Shown here: positions 51,020 to 59,281 of the stretch, in pieces
Layout: each line of letters begins with the position of its first letter
How positions within the stretch are numbered: the stretch's first letter is position 1
Assembly: GCF_030403745.1 (NCBI RefSeq)
Contig: NZ_JAQMWP010000013.1
Coordinates: forward strand, 62,001 to 126,000
DNA: 64,000 nucleotides
Source: Streptomyces sp. S.PB5
GTDB lineage: Bacteria > Actinomycetota > Actinomycetes > Streptomycetales > Streptomycetaceae
Reading direction: 5' to 3'
The notes under the pieces: model-generated
The model's database searches: none
What the model saw: the letters and a program-made list of their open reading frames with translations, nothing else
What the model was told of the DNA's origin: nothing
Made by a program: the position numbers and the translations under genes

Positions 51020-52225
51020 TCACCCCGCTCTGAGCGCCATCGTCATCGCCTCCACCGCAAGCAGCGGCGCAACATTGCGGTCCAGCGCGTCCCGACATGC
51101 GGCGATCGCCTCGATACGGCGGAGCGTGGACTCCGGGGAGCTGCCGCGGGCGAGCCGCTCCAAGGTGTCCTCCGCGTCCGCGTTGGCGATGGCCACGCGG
51201 GAACCGAGCTGGAGGGCGAGGACGTCGCGGTAGAACCCGGTGAGGTCGGTCAGCGCGAGGTCGAGGCTGTCGCGTTGCGTACGGGTCCGGCGCCGCTTCT
51301 GCTTGTCCTCCAGGTCCTTCATCACCCCCGCCGTACCGCGTGGCATCCGCCCGCCCTGGGCCGCGCCCAGTGCCGCCTTCAGCTCCTCGGTCTCCTTGGC
51401 GTCCATCTCCTCGGCGAGCAGCTTGGCGTCCTCGGCGGCCGCGTCCACGAGCTCCTGCGCGGCCTTGAGGCACCCGCCGATGTCCTCGACGCGCAGGGGC
51501 AGTTTCAACACCGCCGCCCTGCGCTCTCGCGCGGCCGGGTCGGTGGCCAGCCGCCGGGCCCGGTCGACATGCCCCTGCGTGGCCCGCGCGACGGCCGCGG
51601 CGACATCGGGCTCGATGCCTTCCCGCCGTACGAGCAGGTCGGCGACGGCGTCCACGGAGGGCGTCCGCAGATTGAGGTGGCGGCAGCGGGAGCGGATGGT
51701 GGGCAGGACGTCCTCGATGGAGGGGGCGCAGAGCAGCCAGACAGTACGGGGGGCGGGCTCCTCCACGGCCTTCAGCACCGCGTTGGCCGACTTCTCGTTG
51801 AGCCGCTCGGCGTCCTCGACGAGGATCACCTGCCAGCGCCCGGTCGCCGGCGACGTGAACGACTTCCGTACGGTGTCCCTCATGTCGTCGGCGAGGATCT
51901 GCGTGCCGACGGCGGCGACGGTGGTGACGTCCGCGTGCGTCCCGATGAGCGCCGTATGGCACCCGTCGCAGAACCCGCACCCGGGCACCCCGCCGAGCGC
52001 CCGATCCGGACTCACGCACTGCAGCGCGGCGGCGAAGGCCCGCGCGGCCTGCGTACGCCCGGCCCCGGGCGGCCCGGTGAACAGCCACGCATGCGTCATC
52101 TTCGACGCCTCGGGCGGCGGAGCGTCGACAGCAGCCGCGGTGACGAGCGCATCGGCATCCCGAGCGGCAGCGGTCAGCTGCTCACTCACCTTCTCCTGGC
52201 CGACAAGGTCGTCCCAGACGGTCAT
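51020..52225 (-). CDS. holB: DNA polymerase III subunit delta prime
   Basis: 401 residues. Clamp-loader subunit at the replication fork. Seen: MTVWDDLVGQEKV, Walker A-like GPPGAGRT, zinc module CGFCDGCHTALIGTHADV, ILVEDAERLNEKSANAVLKAVEEP (sensor and Walker B equivalent), RSRCRHLNLR. The first zinc-ligand set reads GCGFCDGC. The Arg in the P-loop in place of Lys is normal for actinobacterial delta prime. Directly downstream of tmk on the same strand, a conserved order. Confidence 0.95.
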   Translation of the reverse strand: MTVWDDLVGQEKVSEQLTAAARDADALVTAAAVDAPPPEASKMTHAWLFTGPPGAGRTQAARAFAAALQCVSPDRALGGVPGCGFCDGCHTALIGTHADVTTVAAVGTQILADDMRDTVRKSFTSPATGRWQVILVEDAERLNEKSANAVLKAVEEPAPRTVWLLCAPSIEDVLPTIRSRCRHLNLRTPSVDAVADLLVRREGIEPDVAAAVARATQGHVDRARRLATDPAARERRAAVLKLPLRVEDIGGCLKAAQELVDAAAEDAKLLAEEMDAKETEELKAALGAAQGGRMPRGTAGVMKDLEDKQKRRRTRTQRDSLDLALTDLTGFYRDVLALQLGSRVAIANADAEDTLERLARGSSPESTLRRIEAIAACRDALDRNVAPLLAVEAMTMALRAG

Positions 52226-52446
52226 GCGCGGTGCCGCCCTTTCGTCATGGTCGCGGGTACGAAGTCCATTGTGGGGCCCACCACTGACAACGCCCCCTGC
52301 CGCTCCCCAGCTCACGGGCAGTCGTGCCGCTTGGGGCGGCACGGGTGGGCGCTGGGGGTCCCCCCTCTGGGGGAGGCACCCCGCCGGCGCGGGCGAGCGA
52401 ACCCACCCGACAGCGCACCCGCCCCGGCCGCCCCGTCGAACCGGCC

Positions 52447-55400
52447 TCAGCCCCGACGCCCCCGACCACGCCTGCCCCGCTCGTCCCCGAACTCCTCGCC
52501 CTCCCGCGGACCGAGCAACTCGTCCGCCAGGGAAGGCAGGTCGTCCAACGGAGTCTCCTCGGCCCAGTCCGACCGGGCCCGCCTCCGGGGCGCCCCCGAC
52601 TCATCGACCTGAGGCATCTCCCGCGTACGGTCCTCCGCCCCGTCGGGCGACGCCTGCTCCTCCCGGAAGAACCCCGGCGGCACCCGGTCCGCAGGAGCCT
52701 CCCCCGGCACCGGAGGCAGCACGGCGGTCTCGTCCGCCGCACCCGGCACGGGCGGCAGCACCGCGGTCTCATCCGCCGCACCCGGCGCCACAGGAGGCAG
52801 CACAGCCGTCTCGTCCGAGGCCCCAGCGCCGGCGCCGGCGCCGGCCGGAGGCTTCGGCAGCTCCGCCGTCACCTCGTTGTCGCCGCCCCCCGCGGCCTTC
52901 TCGTCCCGCACCGGCCGCAACACGGCCGTCTCCTCCACCGGCCCGCCCGACGCGTTCGTCGGAGTCACCACCGGCGTGGGCACAGTCGCCGCCTCCGGAG
53001 GAGCGGCCACCGGAGGCGTACCCTTCTTCGGGCCCGCCTCCGCGACCGCCGCCGCCTGCTCGGCGAGCCGCCGCGCCTCCTCGGCCCGCAGCAGCGCCTC
53101 CTCGGCCTTCCGCTGCTTCTCCACCCGCCGGGCCTCGGCTTCGGCCCGCAGCCGCGCCTCCTCCTCGGCCTGCTTGCGACGCCGGTCCTCCTCAGCCTTG
53201 CGCCGCGCTTCCTCCTCGGCCCGCGCCTTCTCCTCGGCAAGGAGCCGGGCCCGCTCCTCCTCGGCACGCTTGCGCGCTTCCTCGGCCCGCAGCCGGGCCT
53301 CTTCCGCCTGCCGTTCGGCCTCGCGCCGCTGCGCCTCCTCCAGCTCGCGCCGCTTGCGCTCCTCCTCCTCGGCGCGCAGCCGCTCCAGCTGCTCCTGGCG
53401 CTCGCGCTCCAGACGCTCTTCCTCGGCCTTGCGCGCGGCCTCTTCCTCGGCCTTGCGGCGCGCTTCCTCCTCGGCCTTGCGCCGGGCCTCCTCCTGCTCC
53501 CGGATCTCCTGCTCGGAGAGCGGCAGCAGCTGGTCGAGCCGGTGGCGTACGACGGTGGTGACCGCCTCGGGCTCCTGCCCCGCGTCCACCACCAGGTACC
53601 GCCCCGGATCGGCCGCGGCCAGCGTGAGGAACCCGGACCGCACGCGCGCGTGGAACTCCGCCGGCTCCGACTCCAGCCGGTCCGGCGCCTCGGTGAACCG
53701 CTCACGGGCGATCTCCGGCGAGACGTCCAGCAGGACCGTCAGGTTCGGCACGAGCCCGTTCGTGGCCCACCGGTTGATGCGGGCGATCTCCGTCGGCGAC
53801 AGGTCACGCCCCGCCCCCTGGTACGCCACGGACGAGTCGATGTACCGGTCCGAGATCACGACCGCACCCCGCTCCAGCGCGGGCCGCACGACCGTGTCCA
53901 CATGCTCCGCGCGGTCCGCCGCGTACAGCAGCGCCTCCGCCCGATGCGACAGCCCGGCGCTGGACACGTCCAGCAGGATCGACCGCAGCCGCTTGCCCAC
54001 CGGAGTCGCCCCCGGCTCGCGCGTCACCACGACCTCGTGTCCCTTGGCCCTTATCCACTCGGCGAGCGCCTCGGCCTGGGTGGACTTCCCGGCCCCGTCG
54101 CCGCCCTCGAGCGCGATGAAGAAACCGGAGGACGCGGGCGCGGTCACCGGGTCGTCCCCGCCGAGCAGCGCGTCCCGCAGGTCCTGCCGCAGCGGCACCC
54201 CGGACCGGTCGTCGACCTTGGCCAGCACCAGCGCGGCGACGGGCAGCAGCAGCGCACCCACCAGCATCAGCGTGAACGCCGCGCCCCCGTGCGCGAACAC
54301 GAACTTGCCGTTCTCCAGCCGGTGCGGCCCGATCAGCGCGGCCACCAGCGGTGCGATCACCGCGCCGAGCGCCACGAGGACCCGTACGACCGCGTGCAGA
54401 TGCTCGGTCGTGCGTCCGCGCCGGTAGTCCTCGGTCTCCTGGTCCAGCAGGGTGTGTCCGGTGTTGGCGGCGACGCCCGCGCCGACTCCGGCCAGCGCGA
54501 CGATCAGGATGACGGTGGTGACGTCCGGGACGAGCCCGGCCGCCAGCAGCGCGACGCCGGTGAAGGCGATCGCCAGCGCGAGCAGCCGCCGCCGCGACAG
54601 CGTGACGAGCACCTTGGGCGCCGTACGGATGCCGACGACGACCCCGCCGGTCAGCCCCAGCACCAGCAGGCCGTACGTCACCGGGCCGCCGCCCAGGTCC
54701 TTGGCGTGCAGCACGGACACCGCGACGGCCGCCGCGATCGCCCCGGCGACGGCCGCGGAGGCCAGCACCAACAGGGGCAGCGCGCCCGTGCGGCCCGTGT
54801 CGACGCCGGAGCCCGTCTTGGGGCGGCGCATGCCCTCCAGCGGGGAACGCGCGCGTGGCGTACGCGTGTCGGGCAGTTCGAGGAAGGTCAGGACGGACAG
54901 GGACGCGGCGAACAGGCCCGCCGCGACATATGAGGCGAGGGCCGCCTGGTGCTGGGCGAACCAGTCGATCCCGGCACCCAGCAGGTTGTTGAACAGCGAG
55001 GCGGTGACGAGCGCGGCGGCGGCGAGGGGGATCGCCACGAAGCTCGTACGCAGCGACAGGCGGCGCAGCGCGTCCATGTGGTCCGGCAGCGGTCGCACCG
55101 TCGCGCCCTCCGGCGGCGGCGCCGGCAGCAGGGCTGGCGCCGCGCTCTCCCGGCACACCGTCCAGAAGCGCTCGGCGACACCCGTCACGAAGGCGGTCAC
55201 CAGAAGGACGGCCAGGGCGTCCTGCGGCGTCCAGTCGATCCACAGGGGGGCGACGATCAGCGCCAGCGCCCGTACGGCGTCCGCGCCGACCATGGTCCAG
55301 CGGCGGTCGAGCGGTCCCTCCTGGGAAGTGAGGGACGTCAACGGGCCAAGGAGCACCGCCCCGAACAGCAAGGTGGCCAGAATCCGCACTCCGAAGACGG

Positions 55401-55650
55401 TCGCCACTGCGAACGCCACACCGCGGTAGCCGCCGCCGAAGGAGCCCTCGGCGATCGCCGCCTGGAGGGCCAGGACGACCAGCACCAGCAGGGCGAGGGC
55501 GTCGCCGACACCCCCCACCAGCTGCGCGCTCCACAGCCTCCTGAGCTGCGGTCGCCGCAGCAGAGCGCGGACGGCACGCTCGCGGGAGTCCGCTGCAAGG
55601 GCGTCGTCGGGGGCCTGGTGGTGGGCCGTTGGCTGCTCGGCTCGCGTCAT
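52447..55650 (-). CDS. tmk: Membrane transporter-like / thymidylate kinase / coiled-coil fusion
   Basis: 1067 residues. Residues 40-475 are an MFS-like membrane region of about 12 segments. Residues 508-712 are a complete thymidylate kinase: P-loop GGDGAGKST (516-524), DR(E)PG loop TREPGAT, DRYIDSSVAYQGAGRDL, and the lid region. Residues 715-885 are an almost uninterrupted Glu/Ala/Arg/Lys coiled coil. Residues 890-1067 are Pro/Ala/Gly-rich with three DETAVLPPV repeats and one EETAVLRPV, then an acidic and Arg-rich end ([10 protein letters not shown]). TMK makes dTDP for DNA synthesis; ordinary TMK is about 210 residues. The fusion is known from streptomycetes, where the membrane part may tether dTDP supply. 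Confidence 0.94.
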   Translation of the reverse strand: MTRAEQPTAHHQAPDDALAADSRERAVRALLRRPQLRRLWSAQLVGGVGDALALLVLVVLALQAAIAEGSFGGGYRGVAFAVATVFGVRILATLLFGAVLLGPLTSLTSQEGPLDRRWTMVGADAVRALALIVAPLWIDWTPQDALAVLLVTAFVTGVAERFWTVCRESAAPALLPAPPPEGATVRPLPDHMDALRRLSLRTSFVAIPLAAAALVTASLFNNLLGAGIDWFAQHQAALASYVAAGLFAASLSVLTFLELPDTRTPRARSPLEGMRRPKTGSGVDTGRTGALPLLVLASAAVAGAIAAAVAVSVLHAKDLGGGPVTYGLLVLGLTGGVVVGIRTAPKVLVTLSRRRLLALAIAFTGVALLAAGLVPDVTTVILIVALAGVGAGVAANTGHTLLDQETEDYRRGRTTEHLHAVVRVLVALGAVIAPLVAALIGPHRLENGKFVFAHGGAAFTLMLVGALLLPVAALVLAKVDDRSGVPLRQDLRDALLGGDDPVTAPASSGFFIALEGGDGAGKSTQAEALAEWIRAKGHEVVVTREPGATPVGKRLRSILLDVSSAGLSHRAEALLYAADRAEHVDTVVRPALERGAVVISDRYIDSSVAYQGAGRDLSPTEIARINRWATNGLVPNLTVLLDVSPEIARERFTEAPDRLESEPAEFHARVRSGFLTLAAADPGRYLVVDAGQEPEAVTTVVRHRLDQLLPLSEQEIREQEEARRKAEEEARRKAEEEAARKAEEERLERERQEQLERLRAEEEERKRRELEEAQRREAERQAEEARLRAEEARKRAEEERARLLAEEKARAEEEARRKAEEDRRRKQAEEEARLRAEAEARRVEKQRKAEEALLRAEEARRLAEQAAAVAEAGPKKGTPPVAAPPEAATVPTPVVTPTNASGGPVEETAVLRPVRDEKAAGGGDNEVTAELPKPPAGAGAGAGASDETAVLPPVAPGAADETAVLPPVPGAADETAVLPPVPGEAPADRVPPGFFREEQASPDGAEDRTREMPQVDESGAPRRRARSDWAEETPLDDLPSLADELLGPREGEEFGDERGRRGRGRRG

Positions 55651-55705
55651 GCTTTCAGCCTATCGGGCAGCACCGACAGACCGCGGCGCCCGTCCGAACG
55701 TGCGC

Positions 55706-55736
55706 ACGCCCCGACACCAAACCGATGCCGGGGCGT
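55706..55736. terminator. Hairpin between topA and tmk
   Basis: ACGCCCCG (55706-55713) pairs with CGGGGCGT (55729-55736), followed on the plus strand by TCGTTTTGCGAA, itself a small hairpin. For the minus-strand topA transcript it lies about 90 bases after the stop. Confidence 0.5.
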
Positions 55737-55827
55737 TCGTTTTGCGAACCGGTGGTGAAGTCCACGGCGCGACTCGGTCACATCAGACGCGGCAAGCCCG
55801 TCCGACACTTCGGTCGCGCCGGGCTCC

Positions 55828-58674
55828 TCAGTCCTCGGAGGCCGCCTTCGAAGCCGCCGCCTTCTTGGCCGTGGCGGTGGTCTTCTTCGCCGCCGTCTTC
55901 TTCGCCGCCGTCTTCTTCGCCGCGGTGGTCGTCTTCTTCGCGGCGGTCTTCTTGGCGGCCGTCGCCTTCTTGGCCGGGGCCTTCTTCGCGGGCGCCTTCT
56001 TCGCCGTCTTCTTGGCGGGGCCCTTGGCGCGCTTCTCGGCGAGCAGCTCGTAGCCGCGCTCCGGGGTGATCTCCTCGACGCTGTCGGCGGAGCGCAGGGT
56101 CGCGTTGGTCTCCCCGTCGGTGACGTACGCCCCGAAGCGGCCGTCCTTGACCACGACCGGCTTGCCGCTGACCGGGTCGGTGCCGAGCTCCTTCAGCGGC
56201 GGCTTGGCGGCGGCCCGGCCACGCTGCTTGGGCTGGGAGTAGATCGCGAGCGCCTCTTCGAGGGTGATCGTGAAGAGCTGGTCCTCGGTCTGGAGCGAGC
56301 GCGAGTCCGTGCCCTTCTTCAGGTACGGCCCGTAGCGCCCGTTCTGCGCGGTGATCTCCTGGCCCTCGGCGTCAGCGCCGACGATGCGCGGCAGCGACAT
56401 CAGCTTGAGCGCGTCCTCAAGGGTCACCGTGTCCAGGGACATCGTCTTGAACAGCGAGGCCGTCCGCGGCTTCACGGCGTTCTTGCCGGTCTTCGGGGTG
56501 CCCTCGGGGAGCACCTCGGTGACGTACGGGCCGTAGCGGCCGGCGCGGGCGATGATCTGGTTGCCGCTGACCGGGTCGGCGCCGAGCTCGAAGTCGCCGC
56601 TCGGCTTGGCGAGCAGTTCCTCCGCGAGTTCGACGGACAGCTCGTCCGGCGCGAGGTCCTCGGGGACGTCCGCGCGCTGGTGGCCCTCGGCGTCCTTCTC
56701 GCCCCGCTCGATGTACGGGCCGTAGCGCCCGACCCGCAGCACGATGCCGTTGCCCACCGGGAACGACGACACCTCGCGCGCGTCGATCGCGCCCAGGTCG
56801 GTCACCAGCTCCTTGAGGCCGCCGAGGTGGTCCCCGTCGCCGTTGCCCGCCTCGGCCGCGCCGCCGCTCTCCGGGGTGCCCTCGCCGAAGTAGAACCGCT
56901 TCAACCACGGCACGGACTGCGCCTCACCGCGGGCGATGCGGTCGAGGTCGTCCTCCATCTTGGCGGTGAAGTCGTAGTCGACGAGCCGCCCGAAGTGCTT
57001 CTCCAGGAGGTTGACCACGGCGAAGGACAGGAAGGACGGGACGAGTGCCGTGCCCTTCTTGAAGACATAGCCGCGGTCGAGGATCGTGCCGATGATCGAC
57101 GCGTACGTCGACGGCCGGCCGATCTCGCGCTCTTCGAGCTCCTTGACCAGCGAGGCCTCGGTGTAGCGGGCCGGGGGCTTGGTGGCGTGCCCGTCGACCG
57201 TGATCTCCTCGGCGGAGAGGCGGTCGCCCTCGCTGACCTGCGGCAGGCGGCGCTCACGGTCGTCCAGCTCGGCGTTCGGGTCGTCCGCGCCCTCGACGTA
57301 GGCCTTCAGGAAGCCGTGGAAGGTGATCGTCTTGCCGGAGGCGCTGAACTCGACGTCCCGGCCGTCGGCGGCGGTGCCACCGATCTTGACCGTGACGGAG
57401 TTGCCGGTCGCGTCCTTCATCTGGGAGGCGACGGTCCGCTTCCAGATCAGCTCGTACAGCTTGAACTGGTCGCCGGTCAGACCGGTCTCGGCGGGCGTGC
57501 GGAAACGATCACCCGAAGGCCTGATCGCCTCGTGCGCCTCCTGCGCGTTCTTGACCTTCCCGGCGTACGTCCGCGGGGCCGACGGCAGGTAGTCGGCGCC
57601 GTACAGCTGCGTGACCTGCGCACGGGCCGCGGCGACAGCGGTGTCGCTGAGCGTCGTGGAGTCCGTACGCATGTAGGTGATGAAGCCGTTCTCGTACAGC
57701 TTCTGCGCGACCTGCATGGTCGCCTTCGCGCCGAAGCCCAGCTTGCGGCTGGCCTCCTGCTGGAGGGTCGTCGTACGGAACGGGGCGTACGGCGAGCGGC
57801 GGTACGGCTTGGACTCGACGGAGCGGACGGCGAAGTCCGTGTTCTCCAGCGCGGCGGCCAGCGCGCGGGCGTTCGCCTCGTCGAGGTGGAGGGTGTTGGC
57901 GCCCTTCAGCTGGCCCAGGGAGTCGAAGTCACGGCCCTGGGCGACGCGCTTGCCGTCGACGCTCTGGAGCCGGGCGACCAGGGTCGACGGGTCGCTCGGG
58001 TCACCGGCGCGGCCGGTGCCGAAGGTGCCCGTCAGGTCCCAGTACTCGGCGGAGCGGAAGGCGATGCGCTCGCGCTCCCGCTCGACGACGAGCCGGGTGG
58101 CGACGGACTGGACACGGCCGGCCGAGAGGCGCGGCATGACCTTCTTCCACAGGACCGGCGAGACCTCGTAGCCGTAGAGGCGGTCGAGGATACGGCGGGT
58201 CTCCTGGGCGTCGACCATGCGCTGGTTGAGATCGCGCGGGTTCGCGACGGCGGCCCGGATCGCGTCCTTGGTGATCTCGTGGAACACCATGCGCTTGACC
58301 GGGACCTTGGGCTTGAGGACCTCCAGGAGGTGCCACGCGATGGCCTCGCCCTCGCGGTCCTCATCGGTGGCGAGGAAGAGCTCGTCGGAGTCCTTCAGCA
58401 GGTCCTTGAGCTTCTTGACCTGGGCCCTCTTGTCGGCGTTGACGACATAGATGGGCTCGAAGTCGTGCTCGACGTCCACGCCGAGGCGGCGCACCTCGCC
58501 GGTGTACTTCTCCGGCACCTCCGCGGCGCCGTTGGGGAGGTCGCGGATGTGCCCGACGCTCGCCTCGACGACGTAACCAGGGCCGAGGTAGCCCTTGATG
58601 GTCTTCGCCTTGGCAGGCGACTCGACGATGACGAGTCGGCGGCCGCCCTTTGCGGTCTCGCTGGTCGGGGACAA
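55828..58674 (-). CDS. topA: DNA topoisomerase I with lysine-rich tail
   Basis: 948 residues. Relaxes negative supercoils by single-strand passage. Seen: TOPRIM domain VIVESPAKAKTIKGYLG with ATDEDREGEAIAWHL, and the active-site Tyr in FITYMRTDSTTLS. The C-terminal domains are repeats of the RFGAYV(T) / RYGPYI(E) kind (for example GNGIVLRVGRYGPYIERG). The last 60 or so residues are Lys/Ala/Thr repeats (AAKKTAAKKT), the basic tail known to raise processivity of actinobacterial TopA. The start codon is TTG at 58674 (LSPTSETAKGG...), with GGAG upstream; no ATG or GTG is available before the conserved N-terminus. Confidence 0.96.
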   Translation of the reverse strand: MSPTSETAKGGRRLVIVESPAKAKTIKGYLGPGYVVEASVGHIRDLPNGAAEVPEKYTGEVRRLGVDVEHDFEPIYVVNADKRAQVKKLKDLLKDSDELFLATDEDREGEAIAWHLLEVLKPKVPVKRMVFHEITKDAIRAAVANPRDLNQRMVDAQETRRILDRLYGYEVSPVLWKKVMPRLSAGRVQSVATRLVVERERERIAFRSAEYWDLTGTFGTGRAGDPSDPSTLVARLQSVDGKRVAQGRDFDSLGQLKGANTLHLDEANARALAAALENTDFAVRSVESKPYRRSPYAPFRTTTLQQEASRKLGFGAKATMQVAQKLYENGFITYMRTDSTTLSDTAVAAARAQVTQLYGADYLPSAPRTYAGKVKNAQEAHEAIRPSGDRFRTPAETGLTGDQFKLYELIWKRTVASQMKDATGNSVTVKIGGTAADGRDVEFSASGKTITFHGFLKAYVEGADDPNAELDDRERRLPQVSEGDRLSAEEITVDGHATKPPARYTEASLVKELEEREIGRPSTYASIIGTILDRGYVFKKGTALVPSFLSFAVVNLLEKHFGRLVDYDFTAKMEDDLDRIARGEAQSVPWLKRFYFGEGTPESGGAAEAGNGDGDHLGGLKELVTDLGAIDAREVSSFPVGNGIVLRVGRYGPYIERGEKDAEGHQRADVPEDLAPDELSVELAEELLAKPSGDFELGADPVSGNQIIARAGRYGPYVTEVLPEGTPKTGKNAVKPRTASLFKTMSLDTVTLEDALKLMSLPRIVGADAEGQEITAQNGRYGPYLKKGTDSRSLQTEDQLFTITLEEALAIYSQPKQRGRAAAKPPLKELGTDPVSGKPVVVKDGRFGAYVTDGETNATLRSADSVEEITPERGYELLAEKRAKGPAKKTAKKAPAKKAPAKKATAAKKTAAKKTTTAAKKTAAKKTAAKKTTATAKKAAASKAASED

Positions 58675-58917
58675 CTTCGCTCTTCTCTCCGGTCGACGCT
58701 GGGGCCTCCCCCGCGTTCCCCCGGGGTCGGGTCATGGTGACGCTGCGGAGTGTGACGGTACATCCCGCCCCCGTGTCAAACGGGAAAAGCCCGCAACGGC
58801 CACTCGAACGGTAACCCGACTACCGCCATTCCTGCCGCCCGGAGTGCCCACCGGCTATTTCGAGCCTTACCGGAGGCGGACCTCCCAATTACTCGGACCT
58901 CGGCTTTTCCATGATCC

Positions 58918-59115
58918 TCAGATACGGGTGAAGCACCATGCGCCGACGGCCAGCGCCGCAACCGCGGCAAGGCTCGCGAGAGCGGCCGATGCGACCGGGT
59001 TCACACCGTGCGCGACCGGTTCGCGCTGTCGCAGCCGGGCCGCGGTCCACACCAGTAGTCCGCTTCCGAACAGGGCGAACACCACACCTGCGAAGATCGC
59101 CGGTCCCGTCTCCAT
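58918..59115 (-). CDS. Small two-pass membrane protein
   Basis: 65 residues; ATG 59115 with AGGGG 6 bases before. Two hydrophobic segments (about 7-24 and 42-60) separated by a basic loop RLRQREPVAHG. No family recognised. It lies in the gap between the kinase gene and topA on the same strand. Confidence 0.7.
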   Translation of the reverse strand: METGPAIFAGVVFALFGSGLLVWTAARLRQREPVAHGVNPVASAALASLAAVAALAVGAWCFTRI

Positions 59116-59281
59116 GACGCCCCTGCCCCCTTTTGTCCCGTCCGCGAGTGTCCAGCCCCGGGAGGCTGTCACGCGCGGGCGGCGGCCAGGCGAACCTCAG
59201 GTGAACGCCGGGCCGACACGGCTGTGGACACTCCCCGGGGGCACCCCTGGACGCCCCCGGGCGGCACTCCCGCGGCCAGGC

